Assembly: GCA_020439945.1 (NCBI GenBank)
Contig: JAGRPB010000002.1
Span: forward strand, 69,835 to 133,834
DNA: 64,000 bases
Direction of reading: 5' to 3'
Origin: Verrucomicrobiia bacterium
Lineage (GTDB): Bacteria > Verrucomicrobiota > Verrucomicrobiia > Verrucomicrobiales > DEV007
Shown: piece by piece, positions 33,242 to 43,600 of the stretch
Numbering within the stretch: position 1 is the stretch's first letter
Layout: every line of letters starts with the position of its first letter
Notes under the pieces: generated by a model
Seen by the model: only the letters and a program-made list of their open reading frames with translations
Told to the model about the DNA's origin: nothing
Databases searched by the model: none
Translations under genes and position numbers: made by a program

Positions 33242-36028
33242 ATGCTCGTTCCACGACTGATCCTCGCGATGATCGTTTCGTTCGCCGCCACCGCGTCCGC
33301 GTCTGCCGGTGACTGGCCCATGTGGCGACACGATCCGGGACGAACCGCGACCTCGAACGAGGCACTTCCGGGGAAACTCGACTTGCTCTGGACCCGCGTC
33401 CTTCCGCCCTCCGAGCCGGCCTATCGCGACGTGCGCCTGCAATTCGACGCCGCGCCCGAACCCATCGTCCTGGGCAAGCGCGTGTTCGTCGCCTCCAACT
33501 CCGAAGACAGCGTCACCGCCTTCGACACCGACACCGGCGAGGAACTCTGGAAATTTTTCACCAACGGTCCGGTTCGATTCGCGCCGGCAGCGGGAAAAGG
33601 TCGCGTCATCTTTGGATCCGACGACGGCTGCGTGTATTGCGTGAAGGCCTCGGACGGTTCCCTCGCCTGGAAAAAGCGCGCCGTTCCCTCCGAACGCCTC
33701 GTGCTCGGCAACGGCCGGCTCATTTCCGTGTGGCCCGTTCGCGGCGGACCGCTTCTGCACGAGGATCGCGTCTATTTCGCCGCCGGCGTCTGGCCGCTGG
33801 AAGGCACCTTCGTTTTCTGCGTCGACGCCGCCACCGGCGAGACGATCTGGCGCAACGACCGCGCCGCCTACCGCTACCAGGTGCATCCCCACAATGCCGA
33901 AGCCTACGGAGGCCTGGCGCCGCAAGGCTACCTGCTCATCGATGGCGACGACCTCGTCGTTCCCAGCAGCCAGGCTTATCCGGCGCGTTTCGATTTGCAG
34001 ACTGGAGAGTTGAAGGAATTCGAACTGCCCGCTCCCGGTCGTCTTCCCGGAGGCTGGTTCGCCTCGACCCCGTCGGAAAAGGAAGCACTGAAATTGAAGC
34101 GACGCGGTTTGCTTTTTGACGAGGACGTCAACGCCAAGCCGCACGAGGACAAGATGCGGAACGAAGGCCTGCCGGAAATCCGGAGCACCCTCCGCACCCG
34201 CTATCGGGAGTGGAAATTCGCCGAGGGTTTGCCCGGCTTGGACGAAAAAATCGTCTCGATGGTGGCGGGAGACGGTAGGCTTTTTGTCGTAGGCGCGGAC
34301 GGACAACTCCGCTGTTATGGAGAACCGAACGCCGGGAAATCAATCCTTACCCACTCCCTTCCCGAAGTCGAGTTCCCCAAACCGAAAGAGGTAAAAACCC
34401 CGTTCAACTTTCCGCAACGCGGCCACGCCGTGCTCCTCGGCGTGGAAAACGGGGCGCAAATTTCGCGTTTACTGCCATCCACGGAACTCGAAATCGTCGC
34501 CGTCGATTCCAGCGCTGATCAGGTAGAGAAACTCAGGGAAAAACGATTCCCGGGAAATCGGGTTCACGTCATCGAGACGAACGAGCCCATGGCAGTCCGG
34601 CTGCCTCCCTATTTCGCCGATTTGATCCTGATCGAGCCCAACCTGTCCGTTTCCGTCAAGCAACTTGGCGACCTTTACCAATCACTGCGACCCTATGGAG
34701 GACAGATCATGAGTCAGGCCACTGAGTTGTCGAATGTCGCCGAGAAGGCCCAACTTTCTCGCGCCGTGATCGAGACATCCGACGGCTGGACCGTTATCAC
34801 CCGCCAGGGGCCGCTCGAAGGTTCCAGCAACTACACCGGCGACTGGGCACCGAGCGAGGATCAACTCGTCAAGGCGCCGCTCGGCCTACTCTGGTTCGGC
34901 GATTCGGTTACCCATTTCAAGCGTTCGCCGCAGCCGAAATTCATCGACGGCGTCATGATCTCGAATCCGAAGGACTGGACCGACGCTTCCACCCGGCAGG
35001 GCAAGATCGACTATCGCCTGCTCGACACCGAGTTCACCGATGTCTACACCGGCCGCCAGTTCGCCGCGGACGAAGTTCCCGAGCTTCGGCAGAGTTTTTC
35101 CCAGGTCGACAAGCAGACCATTCAACCCGCCCAGTATCGACCGCCTCGCCAGAAAGACGACTGGAAGCCCGACGCCCCCCGCGCCGGCGAACGCGTCAAC
35201 CCTTTGACCGGCGAAACCGAGCCGCGCGTTTTTCCGAAAAGCTACGGCTGCGATGGAGGGGTCGATTACGGGCTCCTCTACTCGATGCGCTCCGGCACGC
35301 CGGCCTTTTACGACAAGCGGATCGAGAGCGGCACCATCAACATCAGCGGCCCCCGCAGCGGCTGCACCAACAGCATCATTCCCGCGAACGGCATTCTCAA
35401 TCTCCCCTACTTCTACGAAGGCTGTACCTGCAGCTATCCCCTGCCGATGTCGCTGGCACTCGTCAGCATGCCCGAAACCTTCGAGCAATGGGCTTCGTGG
35501 GGCGCCGTTGAACCCGGTTCACTCGATGGAAAGATCCGGCGCCTCGGACTCAACTTCGGCGCCCCCGGCGACCGCGTCACCGATGACGGCACCCTCTGGC
35601 TCGACGTGCCCAATGTCGGCGGACCGTCCCCGGAAATCGCGATCACCACCGAGCCGCCCTTGGAGGAACTGGAGACCTTTTACCAGCACTCGCTCTTCCT
35701 GGAGAATGGCGGCGCCGGCTGGCCCTGGGTGGCGGGATCCGGAGTCCGCGGAATCCGGAAAGTAACGGTCGGAGGACTCAAGCCAGGCAAGTATCGATTC
35801 AGGATTTCCTACTGGGCCACGGATCTTTCCTCCTTGAGATTCGAAGGCAGCCTTCTCGTTTCCGATCCCGTGCCGGACCGGACTGAGACCATTGAAGTCG
35901 AGGGGTCGATCGGGGAAGACGGGCTCTTCGAGTTGGAGATTTCGCCATCGGAGCCCCGAGCAGCCGAACTCAACGGCATCGAGATCATCCGCGCCGATTT
36001 GCCGGTTTCGCCGATCCCGAAATGGTGA
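33242..36028 (+). CDS. Secreted PQQ-type beta-propeller protein with embedded methyltransferase-like domain
   Basis: This 928-residue protein has a signal peptide (about 1-22). Residues about 24-360 contain PQQ/BamB-like blades (VTAFDTDTGEELWKF; VFCVDAATGETIWRN). Residues about 393-520 look like a class I methyltransferase Rossmann fold: GHAVLLGVENGAQISRLL, EIVAVDSSADQVEKLR, FADLILIEPN and LRPYGGQIM. Propeller-like sequence then resumes (PAFYDKRIESGTINISGPRSGC), and a C-terminal beta-sandwich (about 775-920) ends the protein. The role is unknown; it may bind glycans or redox partners at the cell surface. It diverges from the CGACSC operon. Confidence 0.82.
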   Translation: MLVPRLILAMIVSFAATASASAGDWPMWRHDPGRTATSNEALPGKLDLLWTRVLPPSEPAYRDVRLQFDAAPEPIVLGKRVFVASNSEDSVTAFDTDTGEELWKFFTNGPVRFAPAAGKGRVIFGSDDGCVYCVKASDGSLAWKKRAVPSERLVLGNGRLISVWPVRGGPLLHEDRVYFAAGVWPLEGTFVFCVDAATGETIWRNDRAAYRYQVHPHNAEAYGGLAPQGYLLIDGDDLVVPSSQAYPARFDLQTGELKEFELPAPGRLPGGWFASTPSEKEALKLKRRGLLFDEDVNAKPHEDKMRNEGLPEIRSTLRTRYREWKFAEGLPGLDEKIVSMVAGDGRLFVVGADGQLRCYGEPNAGKSILTHSLPEVEFPKPKEVKTPFNFPQRGHAVLLGVENGAQISRLLPSTELEIVAVDSSADQVEKLREKRFPGNRVHVIETNEPMAVRLPPYFADLILIEPNLSVSVKQLGDLYQSLRPYGGQIMSQATELSNVAEKAQLSRAVIETSDGWTVITRQGPLEGSSNYTGDWAPSEDQLVKAPLGLLWFGDSVTHFKRSPQPKFIDGVMISNPKDWTDASTRQGKIDYRLLDTEFTDVYTGRQFAADEVPELRQSFSQVDKQTIQPAQYRPPRQKDDWKPDAPRAGERVNPLTGETEPRVFPKSYGCDGGVDYGLLYSMRSGTPAFYDKRIESGTINISGPRSGCTNSIIPANGILNLPYFYEGCTCSYPLPMSLALVSMPETFEQWASWGAVEPGSLDGKIRRLGLNFGAPGDRVTDDGTLWLDVPNVGGPSPEIAITTEPPLEELETFYQHSLFLENGGAGWPWVAGSGVRGIRKVTVGGLKPGKYRFRISYWATDLSSLRFEGSLLVSDPVPDRTETIEVEGSIGEDGLFELEISPSEPRAAELNGIEIIRADLPVSPIPKW

Positions 36029-36048
36029 TTTCGTTACCGACCTTCCCG

Positions 36049-37467
36049 ATGCGTCGCCGGCTCATCATCCTACCCTGTTTACTCGCCGGCCTGACCCTGT
36101 TCAGTCAGGCTGAGGAAACGCGTCCACCAAACTTCATTCTCATCTTCGCCGACGACCTCGGCTACGCGGACTTGGGCTGTTTTGGGGCGAAGGATTTCGA
36201 GACACCGAACCTCGATCGGATGGCGAAGGAAGGCGCGAAGCTGACCAATTTCTATGTTCCCGCCTCCGTCTGCTCGGCCTCGAGGGCGGCTCTGCTGACG
36301 GGTTGCTATCCGGATCGCGTCGGCATCACCGGCGTGCTCTTTCCGACCCGGGCGAAGGACGACCAGCCGGCCGGACCAGGCACGACGGGATTGAATCCGG
36401 ACGAGATCACCATCGCCGAGACCCTGAAAACGAAAGACTACGCCACCGCCTGTATCGGCAAGTGGCACCTCGGCGATGACACGGCCTTCCTTCCCACCAA
36501 GCAGGGGTTCGACGAGTACTTCGGCATCCCCTATTCCAACGACATGGGTTGGTGGCGGGGAAAACCGAAGGATTTCAAAAAAGACTTTCCGCCGATTCCG
36601 CTGCTCGAGGACGAATCGATCATCGAGACGAATCCCGACCAGCGATATCTGACCCGCCGCTACACGGAACGCGCGGTCCAGTTCATTCGTCAGCATCGGG
36701 AAGATCCCTTCTTTCTCTATCTCCCCCACACCATGCCCCATGTGCCGCTGTTCGTGAGCGAACCCTTTTCCGGTTCGGCGGACTACGGTCTCTACGGCGA
36801 CGTGATCGAAGAACTCGATTGGAGCATGGGAGTGATCCTGAACGCGATCGCAGAGGCCGGGCTCGACGAGAACACCTGGGTGATTTTCACCTCCGACAAC
36901 GGTCCCTGGTTGAGCATGGGGGCGCATGGCGGTCATGCCGATCCGCTGCGCGACGGGAAATTCACCCGTTTCGAAGGCGGTCACCGCGTTCCCTGCGTGA
37001 TGCGTTGGCCGGGGCATATCCCTCCCGGCCTGGTGCTGGATGACATCGTTTCGACGATCGATTTTCTTCCCACCTTCGCCGGTCTCGCGGGCGCCTCGCT
37101 GCCCGAGGATCGCAAGATCGATGGCATGGATGTGTGGCCCTATCTGTCCGGCCGCGTCGCCTCCTCTCCCCGCGACACGTTCTTTTACAGCCCCTGGGTC
37201 GTTCGATCCTCAAAGTGGAAACTGATGATGCCGGGGAAATACAAGGAGATCTACCCGGCGCCGGAAAAGTCGACTAACGGCATGGTGGACTACTCTCACC
37301 CGCAACTCTATAACCTGGCCAGCGACCCCGGGGAAACGACGAGCCTGCACCAGGAATCGAAATACGCCGAGCTGATCAAGACCATGTCCAAGCTCTGCAC
37401 CGACTACCAGGAGGCACTGAAAACCGAGGCGCGCCCGGTGGGTCACGTCATGCCGCCCGCCGACTGA
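36049..37467 (+). CDS. Secreted sulfatase (type I) with CSASR motif
   Basis: This 472-residue protein starts at ATG 36049 with a signal peptide (about 1-21). The Asp pair is in FADDLGYADLG; the signature is CSASR at 75-79; then come GKWHLGDD and FTSDNGPW. It is closest to arylsulfatase A-like enzymes. The third motif position is Ala instead of Pro, a form known to be accepted by anaerobic sulfatase maturases (C/S-x-A/P-x-R). An alternative ATG at 36022 overlaps the propeller gene. Part of its signal peptide is encoded by a sequence shared with the hairpin at 15.2 kb. Confidence 0.93.
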   Translation: MRRRLIILPCLLAGLTLFSQAEETRPPNFILIFADDLGYADLGCFGAKDFETPNLDRMAKEGAKLTNFYVPASVCSASRAALLTGCYPDRVGITGVLFPTRAKDDQPAGPGTTGLNPDEITIAETLKTKDYATACIGKWHLGDDTAFLPTKQGFDEYFGIPYSNDMGWWRGKPKDFKKDFPPIPLLEDESIIETNPDQRYLTRRYTERAVQFIRQHREDPFFLYLPHTMPHVPLFVSEPFSGSADYGLYGDVIEELDWSMGVILNAIAEAGLDENTWVIFTSDNGPWLSMGAHGGHADPLRDGKFTRFEGGHRVPCVMRWPGHIPPGLVLDDIVSTIDFLPTFAGLAGASLPEDRKIDGMDVWPYLSGRVASSPRDTFFYSPWVVRSSKWKLMMPGKYKEIYPAPEKSTNGMVDYSHPQLYNLASDPGETTSLHQESKYAELIKTMSKLCTDYQEALKTEARPVGHVMPPAD

Positions 37468-37507
37468 GCGGAACTCGCGGCATGACTTCGGGTTCTATCA
37501 TGCGATA

Positions 37508-40207
37508 ATGCCCGAGATATTTTCCATGGTCAGCGACGAATCCCCATCGCGTCCCGAGACGCCCGGCCGCGCTTCGCCATCGCCGACCGGTCGTGGTTTC
37601 ACGCCGCCGACGGTGGAGGAACTGGGCGCGATCCTGCCCCAGTATGAATTCGTCCGGCTCATCGGCGCGGGAGGCATGGGCGCCGTCTACCAGGCGCGCC
37701 AGCCGAAACTGAACCGCTACGTGGCGGTCAAGATCCTGCCGCCCATTCCCGACGACGAGCTGGGTTTCGCGGAACGGTTCGAACGCGAAGCGCAATCGAT
37801 GGCCCAGCTCAGTCATCCGCACATCGTTTCGGTCTTCGATTTTGGCGAAACGTCGGACGGTCAGCTCTACTTCGTGATGGAATACATCGAGGGCGCCGAT
37901 CTGCACCAGTTGATTTCGGGAGGCGAGTTGACCCTCGACCATTTCTACGGATGGATTCCCCAGATTTGCGACGCCATCCAGTATGCCCACGAGCGTGGCA
38001 TCGTGCATCGGGACATCAAGCCGGCCAACATTCTCATCGACCAGGAAGGCCGGGTGAAAATCGCCGACTTCGGTCTCGCGAAACTGACGGGCGATCATCC
38101 CCAGACCGCGCTCACGATGGCGGAGATTTCCATGGGCACTCCGGATTATGCGGCGCCCGAACAACTCGATGGCAATCACGAGGTCGATTGGCGATCGGAC
38201 ATCTACTCGCTGGGAGTGGTGATGTACCAGATGCTCACCGGTCGTCTGCCCCGCGGCGCGTTTCCCCTGCCGTCGGAGACGGACGCGGCGCTCGACTCGC
38301 GTCTCGACGAAGTGGTGGTCCGCGCCATGCAGAGCGATCCCGATTCGCGATTCCAGAGCGCGGCAGAGATCACCGATCGCCTGACCGAGATCCGCACCCA
38401 CGCGTCGTCGCCAAAACCCGAGCCCACTCCGGTCAAGAAGTCGAAAGCGCCGGGCAGCCTTTTCCCGATCGTCACCACGATCGTGGCCGCCTCGATCGGC
38501 GCGGGTCTGCTGCTCACCTTCCTGAGACGGGAACACCGGAAGGAAAAACACCGCAGTGCCGCCACCGCCGCACACGAGCCGGTGGAAAAGGAACCGAAAC
38601 CGGGCAACCAGGTCACGGCTTCGCCCAAAAAAGAAACTGCCTCTCCGAGAGTTCCCGCCAACGAAAAACCAAAACTGCCTCCCGGACCGGAGGGCGGCCC
38701 GGGGATTCCGCCCCGCGATTTCTCCCGACGCCGCTCCGGCGATCCCAGCGAGGACCGACCCTCGAATTTTTCCGCCTTTCGCGACAAGCTCGGTCGCAAG
38801 GCCTCCGACCTCGGTCGCCGCAATCAGGCGAATCTCTCGATCATCAGCCGCTCGCCCGACGGACTCGAAACCACGGGGCCGATCGCCGGACTGCCTCAAG
38901 ACATGAAGCCTCTCGCGAGGTTGAGCCTCGGCCAGAGTCCGCCCCAGGTGGACAACCTGCGACGCTTCGCGATCGGGATTCAGATGAACGGACGAACGGT
39001 GGCCTGGGGAGATAATTCGGAGGGACAACTCGACTTTCCACCCGGAGCCGCGATCGCCACCGAGGTCGCCGCGGGCGCTTTTCACGCGCTCGCACTGCGT
39101 CCCGATGGGACCGTGATCGCCTGGGGTGCCAACGACGCGGGACAATGCGACGTGCCGCCGGATCTCGCCAAAGTCACGGCCATCGGAGCGGGTCGGGATT
39201 ACTCGGTCGCACTCCGCGAAGACGGTACGGTGATCGCCTGGGGCGGTTCCGGCGCCACCGACCTTCCCGAAAATCTCGACTCGGTCACCCGGATCTCCGC
39301 CGGCTACGCCCATGTCGCCGCACTTCGAGAGGATGGCACCGTTGCGACCTGGGGGACGAATGATTTCGATCAACTGGAGATGCCGCAGAACGTCTCGGGA
39401 GTGAACGACATCGCTTGCAGTTTCGGCAACACCTACGCCTTGCGCGAGGACGGTTCGCTACTCAGTTGGGGCGCCTCGAAGATCGAAGCCAAATTGCCGG
39501 AAGACGGTATCGTCTCGATCCATGGCACGGCGGATTCCCTGGTGGCAAGGGATCGCGAGGGCCGACTCATCGTGATCGGCAACAATGGTCGATTGGCGCC
39601 GGTCCCGGGTTTCCTCCGACAATTACCCACCGAAGTCAGCCTCGAATTCGCCGGGCCGCTGATTTTTGCCTGGCGCCCCGCCAACCTGCGGCCGGACGTC
39701 GAATCCAGTGAAACGACGACGGAGAACGCGCCGGAAGCTCCCGTCATTCCCGAGGCATCCCACACCGAGGCCGGCGTCGCCATTGCCGAGCTCATGGAGA
39801 TTCTCGAAGAAAGCTACCGCGAGAAAGTCAGCGGCCCCTGGGAGGACTCCATCGGCCAGCTGAACCAGTTTTATCTCAATCACCTGGAAGAACGGCAGGC
39901 CGAGGCTTCCGCCAAGCGGGATCTCGATACGGCGGTCGCCTGGCGGGATGAGGCGGAACGGGTCCGCGCCGGTGAGCCGATTCCGGAATCCGACGACCCG
40001 TCCCTGCCCGAGCCTCTGCGGGAACTGCGGCAAACCTATCGCGAAAAATCAGCCGAATACGAGTCGAAGAGACTCGAGGACGAAGCCACTCTGCAGACCC
40101 AGTATGAAAACGCTCTCCAGAACCTGCAGGACCGTTTCACCTCGGAACAAAAGCTCGACGAAGCCCTCGAGGTGAAAGCCTTTCGAGAGCGGGCCGACTC
40201 CCGGTGA
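37508..40207 (+). CDS. Membrane Ser/Thr protein kinase with periplasmic RCC1-like repeats
   Basis: This 899-residue protein has a PknB-type kinase in residues about 46-295: GAGGMGAVY loop, Lys75 in VAVK, HRDIKPAN with Asp169, DFG at 187-189, and APEQ. A Pro-rich linker and one TM helix (about 317-339) follow. The outer part has another Pro/Arg-rich linker, then four to five RCC1-like repeats (about 485-690; VAWGDNSEGQLDFPPG; VIAWGANDAGQCDVPP), and an acidic coiled-coil tail (about 770-899). It likely senses an extracytoplasmic ligand through the propeller and phosphorylates cytoplasmic proteins. Confidence 0.92.
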   Translation: MPEIFSMVSDESPSRPETPGRASPSPTGRGFTPPTVEELGAILPQYEFVRLIGAGGMGAVYQARQPKLNRYVAVKILPPIPDDELGFAERFEREAQSMAQLSHPHIVSVFDFGETSDGQLYFVMEYIEGADLHQLISGGELTLDHFYGWIPQICDAIQYAHERGIVHRDIKPANILIDQEGRVKIADFGLAKLTGDHPQTALTMAEISMGTPDYAAPEQLDGNHEVDWRSDIYSLGVVMYQMLTGRLPRGAFPLPSETDAALDSRLDEVVVRAMQSDPDSRFQSAAEITDRLTEIRTHASSPKPEPTPVKKSKAPGSLFPIVTTIVAASIGAGLLLTFLRREHRKEKHRSAATAAHEPVEKEPKPGNQVTASPKKETASPRVPANEKPKLPPGPEGGPGIPPRDFSRRRSGDPSEDRPSNFSAFRDKLGRKASDLGRRNQANLSIISRSPDGLETTGPIAGLPQDMKPLARLSLGQSPPQVDNLRRFAIGIQMNGRTVAWGDNSEGQLDFPPGAAIATEVAAGAFHALALRPDGTVIAWGANDAGQCDVPPDLAKVTAIGAGRDYSVALREDGTVIAWGGSGATDLPENLDSVTRISAGYAHVAALREDGTVATWGTNDFDQLEMPQNVSGVNDIACSFGNTYALREDGSLLSWGASKIEAKLPEDGIVSIHGTADSLVARDREGRLIVIGNNGRLAPVPGFLRQLPTEVSLEFAGPLIFAWRPANLRPDVESSETTTENAPEAPVIPEASHTEAGVAIAELMEILEESYREKVSGPWEDSIGQLNQFYLNHLEERQAEASAKRDLDTAVAWRDEAERVRAGEPIPESDDPSLPEPLRELRQTYREKSAEYESKRLEDEATLQTQYENALQNLQDRFTSEQKLDEALEVKAFRERADSR

Positions 40208-40217
40208 TTCCTCTTCG

Positions 40218-40607
40218 TCAAGCGAGCAGCTGTCCAATCTTGTCGAGCAGACTCTGGAAGGGGAAGATCGGTTTCTCCTGGAAATCGTCGCAACCGGCCG
40301 AGGTGATGCGCTCCCGATGCTGGGCCATGGTGTGCGCCGTGAGAGCGATCACGGGAATCCCCGCGGTGGTCTCATCCGCCTTCAGGGTTCGGGTGGCATT
40401 GAGTCCGGCGTTCGGGTCGGGTTGTCCGTCGGGACCTTCGGGAAGTTCGAGATCCATGAGAATGAGGTCGGGCTTTTCTTCCCGGGCCTTCTCCAGTCCG
40501 GCGGCGGCATGCTTGGCCACCGACATCTCGTAGCCATGGTGCTCCAGCAGGCGCGTCAGCAGGCTGATGTTGTCGGCGTCGTCTTCGATGAGGAGAATTC
40601 GGGGCAT
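40218..40607 (-). CDS. Stand-alone response-regulator receiver
   Basis: This 129-residue CheY-like receiver has the acidic pair EDD at 8-10, phospho-acceptor Asp52 in LILMDLELPEGPDG, Thr in ALTAH and Lys in EKPI. A GPDGQPDPN insertion lengthens the loop after the phosphorylation site. There is no output domain. It lies 27 bp after the hybrid kinase gene and is probably its phosphorelay partner. Confidence 0.92.
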   Translation of the reverse strand: MPRILLIEDDADNISLLTRLLEHHGYEMSVAKHAAAGLEKAREEKPDLILMDLELPEGPDGQPDPNAGLNATRTLKADETTAGIPVIALTAHTMAQHRERITSAGCDDFQEKPIFPFQSLLDKIGQLLA

Positions 40608-40634
40608 GGGAGATGGTTCTTTCCGGCGAGGCGT

Positions 40635-43600
40635 TCAACCCAGTCGCGCTCGAAGTCGATCGATCACCTGCCGCGCCGACGTTTCGCCCTTTTCGATGAC
40701 TTCGTCGACCCGCCGCTTCAGGAAGGCGGATTCCTGGGTGTTCGGATGGGCGCCGGTGAGCACGAGGATGGGAATGCCGTTCCATTCGGGGTGACGGGAC
40801 AACTCGAGAAGAAACTCGAAGCCGTCCATTTCCGGCATCAGCAGATCGAGAATGATGGCGGCGGGCCGCACCTCCTGAAGTTTTTCGAGCGCCTCGCTGC
40901 CGCTGCCGGCCTCGACCGGTTGCCAACCTTCCTCCACCAGCAGGCGACGGAGCGCTTCGCGCGAGGGATTGTCGTCGTCCACCACCAGCAAATGTCTTTC
41001 GCCATCCCGACCCGTGACACGCCGCATGACCCGCGAGAGACGACCGAGATCGACCGGCTTGACGAGGCAATCCTCCACCCCCAGCGCGAGGCTTTCCGAG
41101 CGATCTCCCATCACCGAGACCATGATCACCGGGATCGATTCCGTGTCGGGATCGGACTTCAGCTTCGCCAGCACTTCCCATCCATCGAGTCCCGGCATGA
41201 CGATATCCAGGGTGATCGCATCGGGGAAACGTTTCTTGGCCAGGCGTAGCCCCTCATCGCCATCGGAAGCGGTGATCACCTGGTAACCTTCACCCTCCAG
41301 GGTTCTCCGCATCAGGGTGCGGATCCATTCGTCGTCATCGATCACCAGAATTTCCGTTCCCGGATCCGGTTTTTCCTCCGCCGGGGGCGCGGCTTTTTCA
41401 ACAGTCGCTTCTTCATCCGAAAGTGGCGCCGCCGGCATTTCCTGAGACATTTCGCCGCTTTCGTACCGGCTCGAGGTCGCTTTTCGGGGAAGCAGCACGG
41501 TGAACCGGGTGCCTTCTCCCGGTTCGCTCACAAAACCAACTTTGCCGCCCATCTGCACGCAGAGTTCCTTGCAGATGGAAAGTCCCAGGCCGGTGCCGCC
41601 CTCGTTGCCCTGCTTGTTGGACACGAAGGGAACGAACGCCTTGGCCTGTTCCTCCGGTTTCATCCCGCGACCGGTGTCGATGACGACGAACTCGACCCAC
41701 GGCTCGCCGCCGACAACGCGATCGATCGCCTCGATCCTTACCTTCCCCTCGCTGGTGAACTTGCAGGCGTTGGTGCACAGGTTGTCCAGCACCTGCCGGA
41801 GTCGTCGCCGATCCGCCTCGAAAGTACCGATGTTCGGCCCGGCTTCGGTTTCGAAAGCCAGACCCTTGGCTTTGGCCGTCGGGGCGTGGGCGGCCTCCAG
41901 ATCCTCGAGCAACGCCGCGATGTCGATCTCGTCGCGAACGAGTGTCTCGGCGCCCATGATGATCTTCTGGTACTCGAGAATGTCGTTCACCAGGTTCAGC
42001 TCGCGGGCTGCGTGGTCATGAATGCGCTGCACGTCCTTGGCCTGCAGTTCATCCAAATCCGAAAGCTTCAAGGCCTCCACCTGGAGGAAAATCGCGTTGA
42101 GCGGTTGGCGCAGGTCGTGACTGACTTTCGCCACGAAGGCGTCCTTTTCCCGGCTCAGGCTCATGAGCTGTTCGTTGGCTTCCTCCAGGTCGAGATTCGC
42201 CTGAGCCAGCTTGGCGGTCCGTTCGCGAACCCGGTTTTCCAGCTTCTCCTGGCTGTCGAGCACTTCCTCGAAAAGACGCTTCGAGGCCCGGGCGATGTCG
42301 CCCACCTCGTCACGACGGCTGACCGGCAGGTGGTCGACGAGCCGTCTCAACTGGCTGGGTAGCCGGTTCGGATCCGCTTCGGCCACCCGCTGCGCGGTGA
42401 GGGTCATGCGTTGGAGCGGCTTGACGAAAAACAGCGAAATCATGAACGCGATGGCACCGGCGAAAATGGCGACGAGAAAGGCGAAGCGCCGGAGTGCCGT
42501 CATTTCCTGGTGAATGCTCGAGGCGAGTTCGTCATCGAGAACGGCGTAGATGAGCAGGTAACCGGTTTTTTTCTCCACCGTCCCGAGCCCGAGACGGACG
42601 GCCCAGGCGTGGATCTGGTCGCAGGCGACCGGCTGACGCCAGTGAAAACGCACCCGCGTCTCGCCGAAACGATCCGCCAGGGCCGCGGTGACTTTTGCTT
42701 TCAATGACTCAAGCCGCTCCGGCGACGGCGACAGCAGTCTCAGTTCCCTCACTCCACCCCGCAATCCACCGATGCGTCCATCGTTTTCGCATTCCAATCG
42801 AAGCTGATCCAGGAAGCGGTTCTGGTCCTCCTCATCATCGTTCTCGATCGCTTCGTGGAGCGCGTCGCCGGGAATCCCCTCAAGAAACCAGTAGTTCGAC
42901 GCCAACGGCAGGTATTCGAACAGCTTCAGTCCGTCGACCTGCGGTTCGTCGATGACCAGCCCGGGAGAGCGTTCCGCTCCCTCGTCGGCGGAGAGTCGCA
43001 TGCCTTCCTGCACCTCCGGATCGGTGATGATGCTCTCGAAAATCGCGTCGTTTTCCGCCCCGTTCTCTTCCTCGAATTCGTCGGGGCGCACGAGCACCTT
43101 TCCATCCGGAGAAACGAGCGTGAACAAGTGCCGCGGCGACTGCGCGTCATCCAGTGTCATCAGGATACGAACCACCATGGTCGGCGCCTCCGGTCCCGCG
43201 TCCGGCATCGCCAGGGTCGCGCTGGCCCAGACCACCGGCTCCCAGCGATCCACGATTTCGCCGGTCTCGAGATGCCTGCGCTTCACCAGGGCACGCATGA
43301 TTTCCGATTGAAGCAGAACCCGGTTGCTGCCTTCACGAATGAACGAATCCGGTGTCGGCGCCCATTCCGCCGAATCATCCGCCAGGATCGCCTTTTCCTC
43401 GATCAGGCGGACATCCGGCTCCGCCTGACCGTTCGGCCAGGTCAGCACATCGATCCTGAGATAGCGGCTCCAGTAGCGTCGACAGGCGGCTTCGGCAGAT
43501 TCCCGTAGCGATTCCGAATCGGCGTTTGCCCTGGCGAGTTGTTCCTGAAATCCGAGACTGTAACGCAAAGCGATCAGATCCTCCCTCAGACCATCGACCT

